From assembly GCF_010389155.1 (NCBI RefSeq), contig NC_057765.1, forward strand, positions 40,505,559 through 40,569,558: DNA of 64,000 nucleotides, read 5' to 3'. The first letter of the stretch is position 1. The number at the start of each line of letters is the position of its first letter. Origin of the DNA: Erigeron canadensis (Eukaryota; Streptophyta; Magnoliopsida; Asterales; Asteraceae). The notes beneath the pieces are model-generated. The model had not been told where the DNA came from and searched no databases. It worked only from the letters and a program-made list of their open reading frames with translations. A program made the translations under genes and the position numbers. Of this stretch, positions 1 through 10,499 are shown one piece after another.

Positions 1-412
1 TTCTTTTGATACATTATATTTTTCTAAGTCCCGGGTTTTAAATGTTACTTGAATAATTGATTAAACTCTATTCTTTTATTTTTCCTTATATACAGTATTC
101 AATTATGCTTCTGGCACTCACAATGTGATGAAAGTTAATGGTACCGGTTTCCAGCAATGTGACGTGACATCTTCCAATGGAACTTTGACAAGTGGACGAG
201 ACGTCATCCCCCTTCTAACACCGGGAAGGAAATGGTACATTTGTGGTGTTGCAAAGCATTGTGAGTTGAGGAACATGAAGCTTGTCATCACCGTTCTACC
301 ACAAACGATGGCTCCGGCTCCAAGTCCATCTGCATCAAGTGCATTGGCATTACCGGCATTTTATGGGTTTGGAGCTACATTAATCGGAAGTATCTTGTCA
401 TTGATTGTTTAG
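1..412 (+). CDS. Phytocyanin (blue copper protein), 3' exon only
   Basis: This is the second exon of a two-exon phytocyanin gene; exon 1 lies left of the window. Positions 1-95 are intron ending in TATACAG, and coding runs from about 96 to the stop at 410-412. The exon encodes most of the cupredoxin domain: His in GTHNV, the PGRKWYIC segment with the copper-ligand Cys, AKHC with the second His, and a downstream Met (NMKL), the expected type-1 copper ligands. A Pro/Ala/Ser-rich stretch (MAPAPSPSAS) and a hydrophobic C-terminus follow, which fits an arabinogalactan-like spacer and a GPI-anchor signal. Such proteins are secreted to the cell surface; their redox partners are mostly unknown. The next gene at 1698 is a close tandem duplicate. 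Confidence 0.88.
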
Positions 413-1697
413 AACGTACATTGTATCCGATTTTAACCATTGGTTATTTGATTTATTTGGTATGTCTATTTGTTTAAATAATTGTAACTTTATATATTTT
501 ACTGGTTTGAAGAAGTTATATTTACAATAAATTTGAATATCTTATTCATTATATATTACTATATGGGTTAAATTCTACCCTTTTTACTCTCTGTGACATT
601 ATACTTTAACATGAAGTTTAAATAACTTGGTTTAAATGTAGGAAAAATCCATAGATTTTGTGTGAGGATTAGTCATTACATTGCGAATCAAATTGAATTA
701 AAATGCTCTTATTTATGTTTGAGATAAACCAAATAAAATCATCGATGATTATCCATCAATAGGCTAGGCAGTTGTATTGTAGGCTGCAAGAAGTGTCGAA
801 ACCTAAATTTTGAAGGGACCAAAATGCTATCAGTATAGTATATTTATTATAGGTCCTCATATTATATGTTATGTGCCACTAAGGCCTTCAATTACTAAAC
901 ATTATAAATTTATAAGTGTAAGCTTAATATCATTTTTATAGTTTGAAGTTAAATGATATAGAAGTTGAGATGGAAAATGGAATTGAATAATAGTATTAGT
1001 AATCAGAGGCGGTATCAGGCAAAAATCTCAAACGTGACAAAGTTAGAAAATTCATAAAAGATAAATTTAAAAGGAGCAAAAATGATAAAAACATATAGGA
1101 CAATTTTAAAAATCCTATAAAAAGTTTAAAAATACGTGACAATTTAAATTTTGAGGGAGGCATTGGCCCCCTTTTAATACCGCCAATGTTAGCATTTTCA
1201 TATGGCTATAAAATTGCTTACACATATTCATACAGAGGCTAAAGGCTAAGTCTTTAGCACAATATCTCGTATAATCTGTATGCACTTTCTTTGTTTTCCT
1301 AAAATATTTGAACATGAAACCTCTCTTGTATGAATATCAACACACCAAACTACTGTACGATCTTGAAGTTGGTTTTATGCTTCAAAAAGTGTTTTCCGTA
1401 AATCTTGTGTATAAAGAAATCCAAGCCGTAAGATACCACCGGCTTATAAGAGAACAACTTTTTTTTATATATATTTAGTGTGGAATAGAACACATGTAGT
1501 ACCAAATCTACTATGCCCGTTATATTGCCGTCCATTTCCGGTTCTCAACTTTGCATTTCAATAATGACTCCAAAAGTGTATATATAGCCAAACAATCTTG
1601 TATCTTGTATATCATCTTCTCTAACGAATAAAGCAAACTAGCTAAAAGCCATTTTTTTAGTATTCAAAGAAGACTACATCAATTAGAAACCTCAATA
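413..1697. other. Intergenic, AT-rich; promoter of second phytocyanin
   Basis: I see no supported gene here. A TATA-like TATATATAG lies at about 1579-1587, roughly 110 nt before the ATG at 1698, and is the likely core promoter of the downstream phytocyanin. The short ORFs in this stretch have low-complexity translations and no recognisable motifs. Confidence 0.5.
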
Positions 1698-2266
1698 ATG
1701 GCCTTATCACATTTGTTCATCCTCTTTGTTGCAACACTTGTTGTTCTCGCGACTTCAGTTTCTGCTACGGAATACATTGTTGGTGATGTAAGTGGATGGA
1801 GTCTCGACTTTGATTATCAAACCTGGACAAAGGATAAAGTTTTCGCCGTTGGAGATACACTTGGTACGTTATATTCCCATATATATATGCATTTCCTGCA
1901 TCTTATACATACGGAAAGTAATTTATCGTTAATTATTTTCATGATGTAGTGTTCAATTATGCGTCTGGTACCCACAATGTGGTGAAAGTTAACGGCACTG
2001 GCTTCCAACAATGTAGTGCTACATCTAACAATGGAACCTTGACAAGTGGACGAGATGTCATCCCCCTTCTAACACCGGGAAGGAAATGGTACATTTGTAG
2101 TATCGCAAAGCATTGTGAGTTGAGAGGCATGAAGCTTGCCATCACCGTGTTACCACAAACAATGGCTCCAGCTCCAAGTCAATCTGCCTCGAGCACCTTG
2201 GCAACTCCAACAACCTATGCCTGCCTAGTTGCATTCTTGAGCGGTCTTGCTTTGCTATTTGTTTAA
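1698..2266 (+). CDS. Phytocyanin (uclacyanin/plantacyanin-like), complete
   Basis: A complete two-exon gene: exon 1 is 1698-1863, the intron is 1864-1949 (GTACGT...GATGTAG), and exon 2 is 1950-2266. The joined frame reads GDTLVFNYASGTHNVV across the splice. The protein has an N-terminal signal peptide (MALSHLFILFVATLVVLATS), a WSLDFDY...FAVGDTL cupredoxin start, copper-ligand His in GTHNV, Cys in WYIC, His in AKHC and Met in RGMKL. The Met lies six residues after the His rather than the five I recall for plantacyanin, so ligand geometry should be checked. An Ala/Pro/Ser spacer and a hydrophobic tail suggest GPI anchoring at the plasma membrane. Exon 2 is very similar to that of the gene at the window start, so this is a tandem pair. 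The single intron position is typical of the family. Confidence 0.92.
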
Positions 2267-3067
2267 TACTATTTCTATTTTCTGACATTGATTACTTTTA
2301 TTATTACTTAAAGTGTATATGTTTGCTAAAACGTTGTATTGTTTTGGAGATGGTTGATACACTAAATATGAATTCGTTCTTACCTTTAAAGTTTTTTTTT
2401 TCCTTGACAAACGTTTGTATTAACCTAACCATGAAATAATACGAGGTGTACGATCCTTCTGGAGCTTACTTTATATCTAATGTCAGCCTTAATAGGTAAA
2501 CTACTTACGTTAACAGGTAATTACAGAAATTTGAACCCTTAAACCTTCTTACATATGCAATTATGCAAGATAACACACTGATATGATTTACCCTGATGTT
2601 AAACAGATTAACAATTTATAACGGTAAAACTAGCTAAAACAAACAAAATTGTTTAGAAGACACTATGATTAATCACATTATCAATCACGCTAAATTTTTT
2701 TGTATCAGTTCCGAACTACAGACCTTTCAACAGATGATTCATCTATACAAAAACTAGTTTGTACTATTCAAATTACTGTAAGTGGTACTTTTCTCAAAGC
2801 TAAATTTCATTTGGGATTAAACCTTTACAGAAAGCAAAAATAAAAAAATGAATCAATAACAATAAGAGAAGTTGTCAAGCCATTTGATGAACTCAAAACC
2901 TATTATATACAAGGGAGAAACGTTTACAAGAAATAAAAGAAAAACAAAGATTGCCAATTACTGTTGTACAAACTTTGTTTTGGTTAGTAGTTGTGTGAGT
3001 TTGCCATGGAAAAACGGTTACAAAAGATCTCTACTCCATCAAAGTTCCATGGAATCAAACCGTCATG
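2267..3067. other. Intergenic between convergent genes
   Basis: This is the 3' flank shared by the plus-strand phytocyanin and the minus-strand membrane-protein gene. It is AT-rich, and I see no gene, RNA or clear repeat in it. Confidence 0.5.
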
Positions 3068-6000
3068 TTACTCTAACAATAGCATCTGCTCTTCTTGATC
3101 CTGCAACTCACTGAGCCGCTTTTTAGCATAAACTGTAACTATTATGGTGGTAACAATCGTTAAAACAAACCCACAAGCAGTGAATACGATCTGAAGCGGT
3201 GCAAGTGTTCTCTGTTCTTTTGAAGCATCTGCCAAGGTTCGAATCATTATACCCCTGAAAAACAAGCAAAGAACATAGAATAGACCATCATTACTTGTAT
3301 ATAGAAAACAGTATGCAAAATGTCTTGTATGATGCATACTGCCAAAAGGAAAAGCTCGGCGGACATGGAAATCCCTGTAAGATGGGCATGGACATCAGTA
3401 CCCTAGTGTAAGTAAGGTCTTTACACAAAATGTACACTACTCAGCCAGTATTACTTAAGCTACAGTCCATAAACTCTATTTTGTCCCACTGTAATCTAAA
3501 ACCTCATATTGCAAGGTTTTACATGCTTACACGTATTTTGCTTTTTGACATATCCCCTATATTTGGATAGATTCACATACACTCACAATCACACAGTCAC
3601 ACTCAAACTCACACACATGTCCAAACATACACAAAGTCACAAGCACACAGATACATGTCCCCACACACATACACCTTTCCTTGGAGATCTTTCTGGGAGC
3701 GATCTATCTACCCTCGGAAAAGGTACAACAATCTACACCTAATGATTGGGAATTCTTGTCTCAAGGCCTGTCTGATAGCTGCATAACGTAGGATCAACTC
3801 TCATTTTAGGCACCATGTTCTTTTTGCACAGAATAGCAAGATAAGTCATCCAGTTTTGGACAGAATTCATGGCCATTTTGACCATAGCAAAGCCATTACA
3901 GGTGGTTTCACCAACAAATTTCACGCGATTAAACAATTAATATACTGATAATCATCTACAGACGAAACTGAAATATGTTCCTATTTAACATAAATGACAG
4001 AAGATATATCTGCCCAAAATGGATAAATAGTAGAGAAGGTTGCTAATTGCTATTGTGGGGAAAAAGAGAACGTTGTCTAAAATGTAGTTTGACAAAGTTT
4101 ATGCTAATGTGTGCAATTAACCCCTCTTTTAATTAGTTTGCTGCCTAGTCTCATTAATTAATACTTTTATATAGATCATATAATCAATACCCTCAGGAGA
4201 AGACAAAAATTCAAAACCTCCTGTATTATTGATAGCCAAAGTACTTTGAAAAAGCCTAAACTTCTAAATCCCTTCTATTATTGATATCGAGACTGAACTA
4301 CTTTCTTCCACCTAAAAGCATCCATTGCTTCATCAATATCATAAAAAGTCCTGTTAGAACCACCTCCCTAAGCCTCTATAAAAGCACCCATTATGCCTTG
4401 AGCTAGAGTTGGCAAGATAGGCAGTTCATGTGACTAATGACTATGTGAGTTTAGTAAGGGTCACGGTGGTTTAGGTGCGAGTATACCAAACACGCTGTTT
4501 ATCTACACTTTCTACATTACTTAAGACAGCTAGTTTGCTAAATATAATTACAAACTCATTTTAATTCAATAGCAATCGAGAGTATTTGAATTGACCATTA
4601 ACATAATTGGTCAAAATTGCCACATTAACCTACAGCTTTAGCAGCTTACAAAAGTTTTTCTATCCACTTATTTTACTTTCAATGTTCTCTTTTGGATCCT
4701 TAAAATCAGATGCAAGGAAGAGTCACCAAGTTCCTGTTGGGTGTGAAGGCCTGGGCCTGTTCTTTGGCCTTAGGGCTATTTTAGTTGGCTGATTAGGAAG
4801 CCCATTAGGTTTCCTTGTTCACCAAGCAAGAAACCCTAATCTCTTCTCCTATAAATATATTCTCATTGTAATTGTAATTAAATGGTTCAGAGCTTAATAA
4901 AATAACCTAGTTGCAACCGGTGGACTAGGCCCCCCATTGGGGCCAAACCACGTTAAATTCTTGTGTCGTTTATCTATTTTCATGTTTTATCTTCTTGTTT
5001 AATTGTTTCCGCTGTGCTAAGACCTAGGGCAGTTCCTAACAGTTCCCACCAAACTCCTGCCACTGATTTCGTTAAACATCTTTTATAAACAATACCCAAA
5101 GATGGTTATCCAATTTTCTAGTCCCATCTTCTTATACAGTTATACTGAAAGGTTTCATTTATCATCTTTGGTGTGACTTACAACCCAGATTTTCCTCTGT
5201 CTATATGTCATATTCGTGAACTAAAATTTCACCCTGTTTAGAGTGAAAATGGGTTATAATTACCAGTTGAAGGTTTAGCCGTGGCTGGAAGTATGCTCAA
5301 GGGCTACAACCCCATAAACTGCTATATTAAAAAACTGGACTTGTATTTCAACAATAACACGATACTTAAATATAATATGTGAACTTACAGTATCTTACTA
5401 GTTACTAGAAACCCCAATGTCTCACTCATAAAGCTTTGACATATGGTTAAGACTGTAAAAAAAACTAACATGGGCCCGTTCAAAAAAAAAAGGAAACTAA
5501 CACAAACATAGGCTTATTTTTAACTGATCATATATGTTATTAAGAAATTCCAACAACTCTTACGAAATTTCTAACTATCTTTACTTAAATAATGGGTAAT
5601 ATCTCCTGGGGCTTATATCTAATTAACCAGTAACCTTCAGTCAACTAATAGGTTCGCCTAACGATATCTCTTGATAAGTTATTCAAGCTTTTGAAACAAA
5701 TAGACACTAACAATATCCATACCCTCCTTCCCTAGAACTTAGGTAGACTAATATGATTCTCTGTCTGTCTTCAGATATCTATAACTAACGGCATCTACCT
5801 TGATACATGGATCAAGAGAAAACAAAATTTAAAGGCACGTGATGCCTTCTCGTCACAAAATCCAGTTATAGTCCACACAAATATGCATTTGGAGTATGAA
5901 CATTAAAAGGACAGGGTATACGCTATATGAAGGTTCAATTTAAATGCATTTCCATCTCCAAAGATTGATCAGATTAATGATATTGTATCACTCTACTAGG

Positions 6001-7450
6001 CATATCCAGAATCAAGTAAACAAGTAAATGAACACAAAGAATGAGATATCTTACGTATAAATTGCAACAAGAACTTCTGGCACCATTCCGACCAATGTTC
6101 CAAACAAGTATGGCACAAACTTAACATCAGTCGCCACCGCACAGTAATTATACACTGCATATGGAAACGGTGATATCCTTAATAGCGTGACAGCTCTGAA
6201 CTGATCATACGAATCTCCTTCACCTGCTAATCTTATAATTGATGCTTTCTTTGGATATCTTTCTAGCCACCCCTACATGATAAACAAAAAAATTCTACCT
6301 TAAATCATCATCCATGGAGATGGATAAACTAATTCTAATGATAGAAGAAAACTTACTTGAATCTTACGATAATATAGGGAACCAAGGAAATAAGGAAGTG
6401 ATACACCAATACTAACACCACTCATGATCAACAGAAATCCCAAACCATAGCCAAAACTCATTCCTGCAACCCACATTGAGGGTGTTGATGGTATGAATAT
6501 AGTAGGGAATAACGCAACAGAAGCAAATATTATAAGTGCTAACACCGGCTTGCTGAATGTCTCAGTCTCCCAGTTTAAGATAGGTATAACCTCCTGAAAA
6601 ACATATTCAACACACAATACTTAAAACTCAAACTTTGACAATTTTTCATAGATATACATATAAACTGTAAAACGACGTAACAAATTCTTAAGTCTACCAT
6701 AAAATCATTCGTTCTTATCACTACTTCTCTACCAAAACAATCGTCCAACTTACTATTTTAGTTTGTCTTTTAACTTTCAAGATATTTACCCTTCTAAATG
6801 TTACCAACACGGCAACACATTCTAGAAGCGTTCTAAGCTAAATACATACAATAGATTTCGAGATTTTAGTTTAATATATTTCCAAACACCTCTAGGGTCA
6901 AGTGTTTGGAACGACACATTTTCTAATTAGGTGAATGGCCATTTTAGCCTTTCCAAAAGAGTCAAGTGTTTGGAAATATATTCAACTAAAACCTGAAATC
7001 TATTGTATGCATTCAGCTTTTTACAGGTTTTCGGGAAAAGTACATTGGCACCAACTGATCCGTACGACCGACCCAATGTGTGGATATATGGACGCCAAAG
7101 TTGGCTTATAAGCCATCTATTGTGATTTTTGTATATAGCTGAAATATAATTATATATAAATAGATATAGATATGCACCTTTTCCATCACATAGGGTCCAA
7201 TCCAAACAAAGAAACAAAACGCTAAAAACGCCAAAAACACAATCAAGAAAACAAACTTCCCCCACCACCAAAACGACCACCATATACTGATAATTTCACC
7301 AGCAGCAGCAGCACCGTCCACCGGAATCAAACCACCGCCACCGTTACCGCCATTTCCATCGGGTGACGTAATGATGACGTAATCAGGCTTAGAATCATCG
7401 TCAAATCCAACCTTTATGTGCGTAATTGGACCATTATTTTCATGGGTCAT
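3068..7450 (-). CDS. TVP38/TMEM64 family (SNARE-associated Golgi, DedA-like) membrane protein
   Basis: Four minus-strand exons join in frame: 7450-7178, 6593-6357, 6272-6055 and 3254-3068. All junctions are GT-AG and the product is 304 aa. The N-terminus is a short acidic and Gly-rich cytosolic stretch. A hydrophobic segment follows (about residues 60-85), then the conserved core FPTIFIPSTPSMWVAGMSFG, a second conserved part GWLERYPKKASIIRLAGEGD, RISPFPYAVYNYCAVAT and YLFGTLVGMVPE, and a C-terminal membrane helix with a charged tail. These motifs are characteristic of the VTT/DedA domain, found in endomembrane proteins linked to lipid scrambling and Golgi-vacuole traffic. The ATG at 7450 is preferred; four further in-frame codons upstream begin only with TTG. 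The last intron (3255-6054) is unusually long and holds a solo LTR. Confidence 0.88.
3560..3680. repeat. CA/CACT-rich simple sequence
   Basis: A degenerate run of CACA, TCACA and ACACAC units inside the last intron of the VTT-domain gene. An ORF through it is only low-complexity His/Thr and has no coding support. Confidence 0.6.
4735..5041 (+). mobile_element. Solo LTR, 307 bp, with 5-bp target duplication
   Basis: The segment starts TGTTGGG and ends CCTAACA, the inverted TG...CA ends of a retrotransposon LTR. It is flanked on both sides by GTTCC (4730-4734 and 5042-5046), a 5-bp target site duplication. Inside are a TATA-like CTATAAATATA near 4850 and an AATAAAATAA polyadenylation-like signal near 4900, in the order expected for U3-R-U5. 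No internal retrotransposon sequence or second LTR is present, so it is a solo LTR left by recombination. It lies in the last intron of the VTT-domain gene, antisense to it. Its short length and U5-like end suggest a Copia or TRIM origin, which I cannot settle. Confidence 0.82.
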
Positions 7451-7682
7451 TTCGAAAAACAATTGAATTGTATGAAAGTTTGAAACTTGGGTCGAATTGG
7501 ATTGAATTAAAAGATGAATTTGGTGATTCTTGAATTTGGGGGTTTTGGATAAATTGTGGGGAATTAATGAGGTGGAGTTTGAAGGATTAATGAAATTGTG
7601 TGAATGTGAAAGGGAATTGAAGGAATCGTGGATTCAAAGAGATGAATTGAATATGGTTTTGAAGGTATTTTAATGGCGGATT

Positions 7683-7687
7683 TGTGA

Positions 7688-7721
<34 letters not shown>

Positions 7722-7731
7722 GGTGGTGGGA
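7683..7731. repeat. (ATG)n/(GTG)n trinucleotide microsatellite
   Basis: A run of GATGAT units passes into GGTGGT units. It lies just upstream of the VTT-domain gene, probably in its 5' UTR or promoter. Read on the minus strand it would encode poly-His, which I treat as an artefact. Confidence 0.85.
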
Positions 7732-8047
7732 TTGTAATGGGGTTTTCATTATCTAATGATGAGTTATTTTTTTTGGTTTCTTTTTTCTTATCATTTCAAG
7801 CGGGATGTTTGTTTTGGTTTTCGCCTTGGGCTGAACCCCTCAAGGTTTCTAATCTTCTAAAATGTTGATATGTCAAGTTCTTCGATGTAAAAATGAATAA
7901 AAAAAATTCGACGTAAATATAAGGAGTTAAATTTAAGAATGGTCTTGTGACTTACCAATTTTCTTCTTTATCAGTTTTTGCTTTTATTTACGAGTATTTA
8001 CTTGTACATGGTTATTTCTCTTCATTATTATTGTCAACGCTATTTGG

Positions 8048-8140
8048 GTGGGTCAGGTTTGGGGTCGTGTTATGGTTCGGGTTGGGGCCGTGTTATGTTG
8101 GGTTTGGTGTCGTGTTATGTTCGGGTCGGGTTCGCCGCCA
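8048..8140. repeat. Short minisatellite, about 22-bp unit, 3-4 copies
   Basis: Three to four tandem units of the type GGGTTNGGGNCGTGTTATG lie directly beside the 3' terminus of a Helitron that begins at 8181. The unit is GC-rich in an otherwise AT-rich region. ORFs through it have no family resemblance. Confidence 0.7.
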
Positions 8141-8180
8141 TCTCCACACCACCGCCGCCATCCCCCACCGTCATTGATAA

Positions 8181-9123
8181 CTAGGTCTTTTACCCGCACG
8201 ATGTGCGGTTATTTAAAAATGTTGTTTTAGTTATATGAATATTTATAATAACTTTTAACAACTATACATTATTTAGGCATGTACATATAAATCTATATTA
8301 TCATTAAATGGAAATTTTTACATTTATTGAAATAGATAAATTCAAAATATAACTCTTATTACTTATGGAAATCTTTGCATTTATATAAAAACATACGTTA
8401 TCAAATATTCATATTAACTATCACATATTATACTTCATGCAATACTAATAAACATAAAATGAACTTAAAATGTACATATAATGTAAAATCATAACGATCT
8501 TTTATTTTTTGCAAAGTGATATGTGACTTATTAGAATTTCATCACACTCTTTCAAAGAAAATAGTTTCATAAACTTACTTCATCAAATAATAAAATTCGT
8601 AAAAGTTGAAAAGCTTTAATTAGATATTGTTAGAAACCAAATTCAAATTATAATTAGATTACAAAGAACAAACCTATGATTCAAATTACGTTGAATTCAC
8701 CTAGTAATTGATAATAGTTTTTATAAAATGTAAAATCACCACCACGAAAAGGATAAAAAACTATATTACAATATGATATATAATATTGGTTATATTTGAT
8801 AGTAAAATTAAGAAATAAATAATTTGAAAACCAAATATTTTCCAATTTTAAAAATAGATTTTAAATTCATACGGTTTCTATTATGATATAGAATGTGATT
8901 TTTTACTTTTATTTTTGTAAGATTTTGTTTATATATAGATTTTATTTTTATTTAATTTAATAGTTTTAGATAATATAATTTTGTAGATTTATATATTGTA
9001 AAAAAATATAGAGATGACACATAGGATAAAAACTTATGTGACAATTTTTAAAAATAACTTTAAATTATAGAAGATTTTAAAATGCTAAGATAAGTATTGT
9101 TTTAATATTTATATAGATATAGA
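8181..9123 (-). mobile_element. Non-autonomous Helitron, copy 1 (minus orientation)
   Basis: Read on the minus strand the element begins TCTATATCTATATAAA at 9123 and ends at 8181 with a hairpin (CCGCAC-ATC-GTGCGG), a short spacer and CTAG. It sits between a host A and T. These are the Helitron hallmarks: 5' TC, 3' hairpin about 10 nt before CTRR, insertion between A and T with no target duplication. The roughly 940-bp interior has no coding capacity. A second copy lies inverted at 21675-22613 and is easily alignable by eye along its whole length. Confidence 0.85.
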
Positions 9124-9789
9124 TATAAGGTGTATATATAACAATAATTACTTACCAAGTTTGACTAAGTTACCAACTTTTAGAAAATTGGTTTATCCAA
9201 TGTTTAAAAATCACTAAAATCCAAACACTCAAATTTAACAGCCCACGGGCCACGGCCCCACGCCCAAACAATCTATCACCAAACAAAAGAAAAAGAAAAT
9301 CCCATGTAAACAACCCATCCCATCCCATCCCCTCCCCTCCCCATACATGCCCCTGACCGTACTAGGTGATACGAGTACTTTTATAAATCAGTATTTTGTT
9401 TTCGTTTATGAAATTAATATACAGATGGGTAGTAGATATGATGAAATACTGTCCCTGCCAGTACAAAATCCCCCAACAATGGAGTTCTGTGCAAATGATC
9501 TTGTGTGGTCCAAGGTACGAGGTTATGGTGACAATAATATGGATAGAGTTGCTTTGGTTCCTTTTCCTAGAGTCAATGGCTTTGTTCGCGGTGAATCTAA
9601 CAACAAAGATTGTCCCCCCACAAGTTTCTATGTTGAAACTAGGAACCGTCGTCCCGCTTCCAAGAAGCCTAAAGTTGATGGTATCCTTGAAAAAACTTAG
9701 TAAGCTTTCTCATCTTTTCTAGTGTTTCCATCCCATCTAGAAACTATTTTATTTTATTATATATTACTCGTATATAAGAGGAATTAGAA

Positions 9790-9933
9790 TATGTAGCTGA
9801 ACTTATACATGAAATTTCTCACATACTAATTTTTTTAATTCTTATTTTAATAAGTGATTGGGTTCCATAATTTTTATGCATTAAAATATTAAGGTATGGG
9901 GTTCTATATATAAGTTTAGGTACATGACAATCT
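9790..9933. mobile_element. MITE, family A copy 1 (intron 1 of SWIM gene)
   Basis: About 145 bp with inverted ends of the type ACCTAAGNNTAGGTA...CTCACATACT. It is diverged but clearly related to the elements at 10339-10499 and 33152-33308, sharing the internal GGGTTCCAT and ATTAAAATATTAA blocks. Confidence 0.65.
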
Positions 9934-9967
9934 TATATTCTCATCCCTTTATGATTTCGAATCTAAT

Positions 9968-10270
9968 GAGAACACCTTTAAAAATAAGCAGAACGTGATA
10001 AGTCTGTAAAACTAACATAGTGAATTACTATCATTATATAAGTGTTTAACAACACGATGATCCGTCAAAATTGAGAAAATGACCTTTTTGTTATGTGCAT
10101 CAATCTTGGATGCATATTTATCAAAATGGACGCATTAATAAAAATATGTGATTTTGTCAGTTTTAACGGATCCATGTGTTGTTAAACACTTAAATGATGA
10201 TAATTAGTTATACACTATGTTAGTTGTATGGACTTATAATGTATCAAAATGAAATTTTTGAGTGTTCTCA
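9968..10270. mobile_element. Foldback MITE with about 150-bp arms
   Basis: The left arm starts TGAGAACAC and the right arm ends GTGTTCTCA. Matching inverted blocks include AACTAACATAGTG, AAGTGTTTAACAACAC and GATCCGT. Nearly the whole element is an imperfect palindrome of about 300 bp, as in Mutator-type foldback MITEs. It lies in intron 1 of the SWIM gene between two copies of another MITE family. Confidence 0.72.
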
Positions 10271-10338
10271 CAATCTTCTGACTGGAAAGTCACCCTGGAT
10301 TATATGTGTGTGTGTGTGTAGAGAGAAGAAAGTGAATA

Positions 10339-10499
10339 TGTGGCTTTACCTAAGCATAGGTATATAACCTCTCACATACTAGTTTTATACAGTAATATCT
10401 ATTTTATAATGATTAAATGATTGGGCTCCATGTTTTCTAGGGATTAAAATATTAAGATGTGAGGGGTTCTATACCTAAGCATAGGTACATGACATGACC
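10339..10499. mobile_element. MITE, family A copy 2 (intron 1 of SWIM gene)
   Basis: About 160 bp with the best preserved ends of its family: TACCTAAGCATAGGTA on both sides, in inverted orientation, followed internally by CTCTCACAT. The right end stops about 45 nt before the acceptor of exon 2 at 10545, so it supplies sequence close to the branch-point zone of this intron. Confidence 0.72.

Noticed and set aside
7564..7749. Minus-strand ORF with 15 consecutive His
   Set aside because: It is a translation of the ATG/GTG trinucleotide microsatellite upstream of the VTT-domain gene, with no conserved sequence outside the repeat.
7947..8230. Three overlapping plus-strand ORFs
   Set aside because: They run through a GC-rich minisatellite and into the Helitron end; the translations are low complexity and mutually overlapping.
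9700..9900. Second start or extra exon for the SWIM gene
   Set aside because: The exon 1 donor (GTAAGC at 9700) joins the acceptor at 10545 with continuous frame; the region between is MITE sequence.
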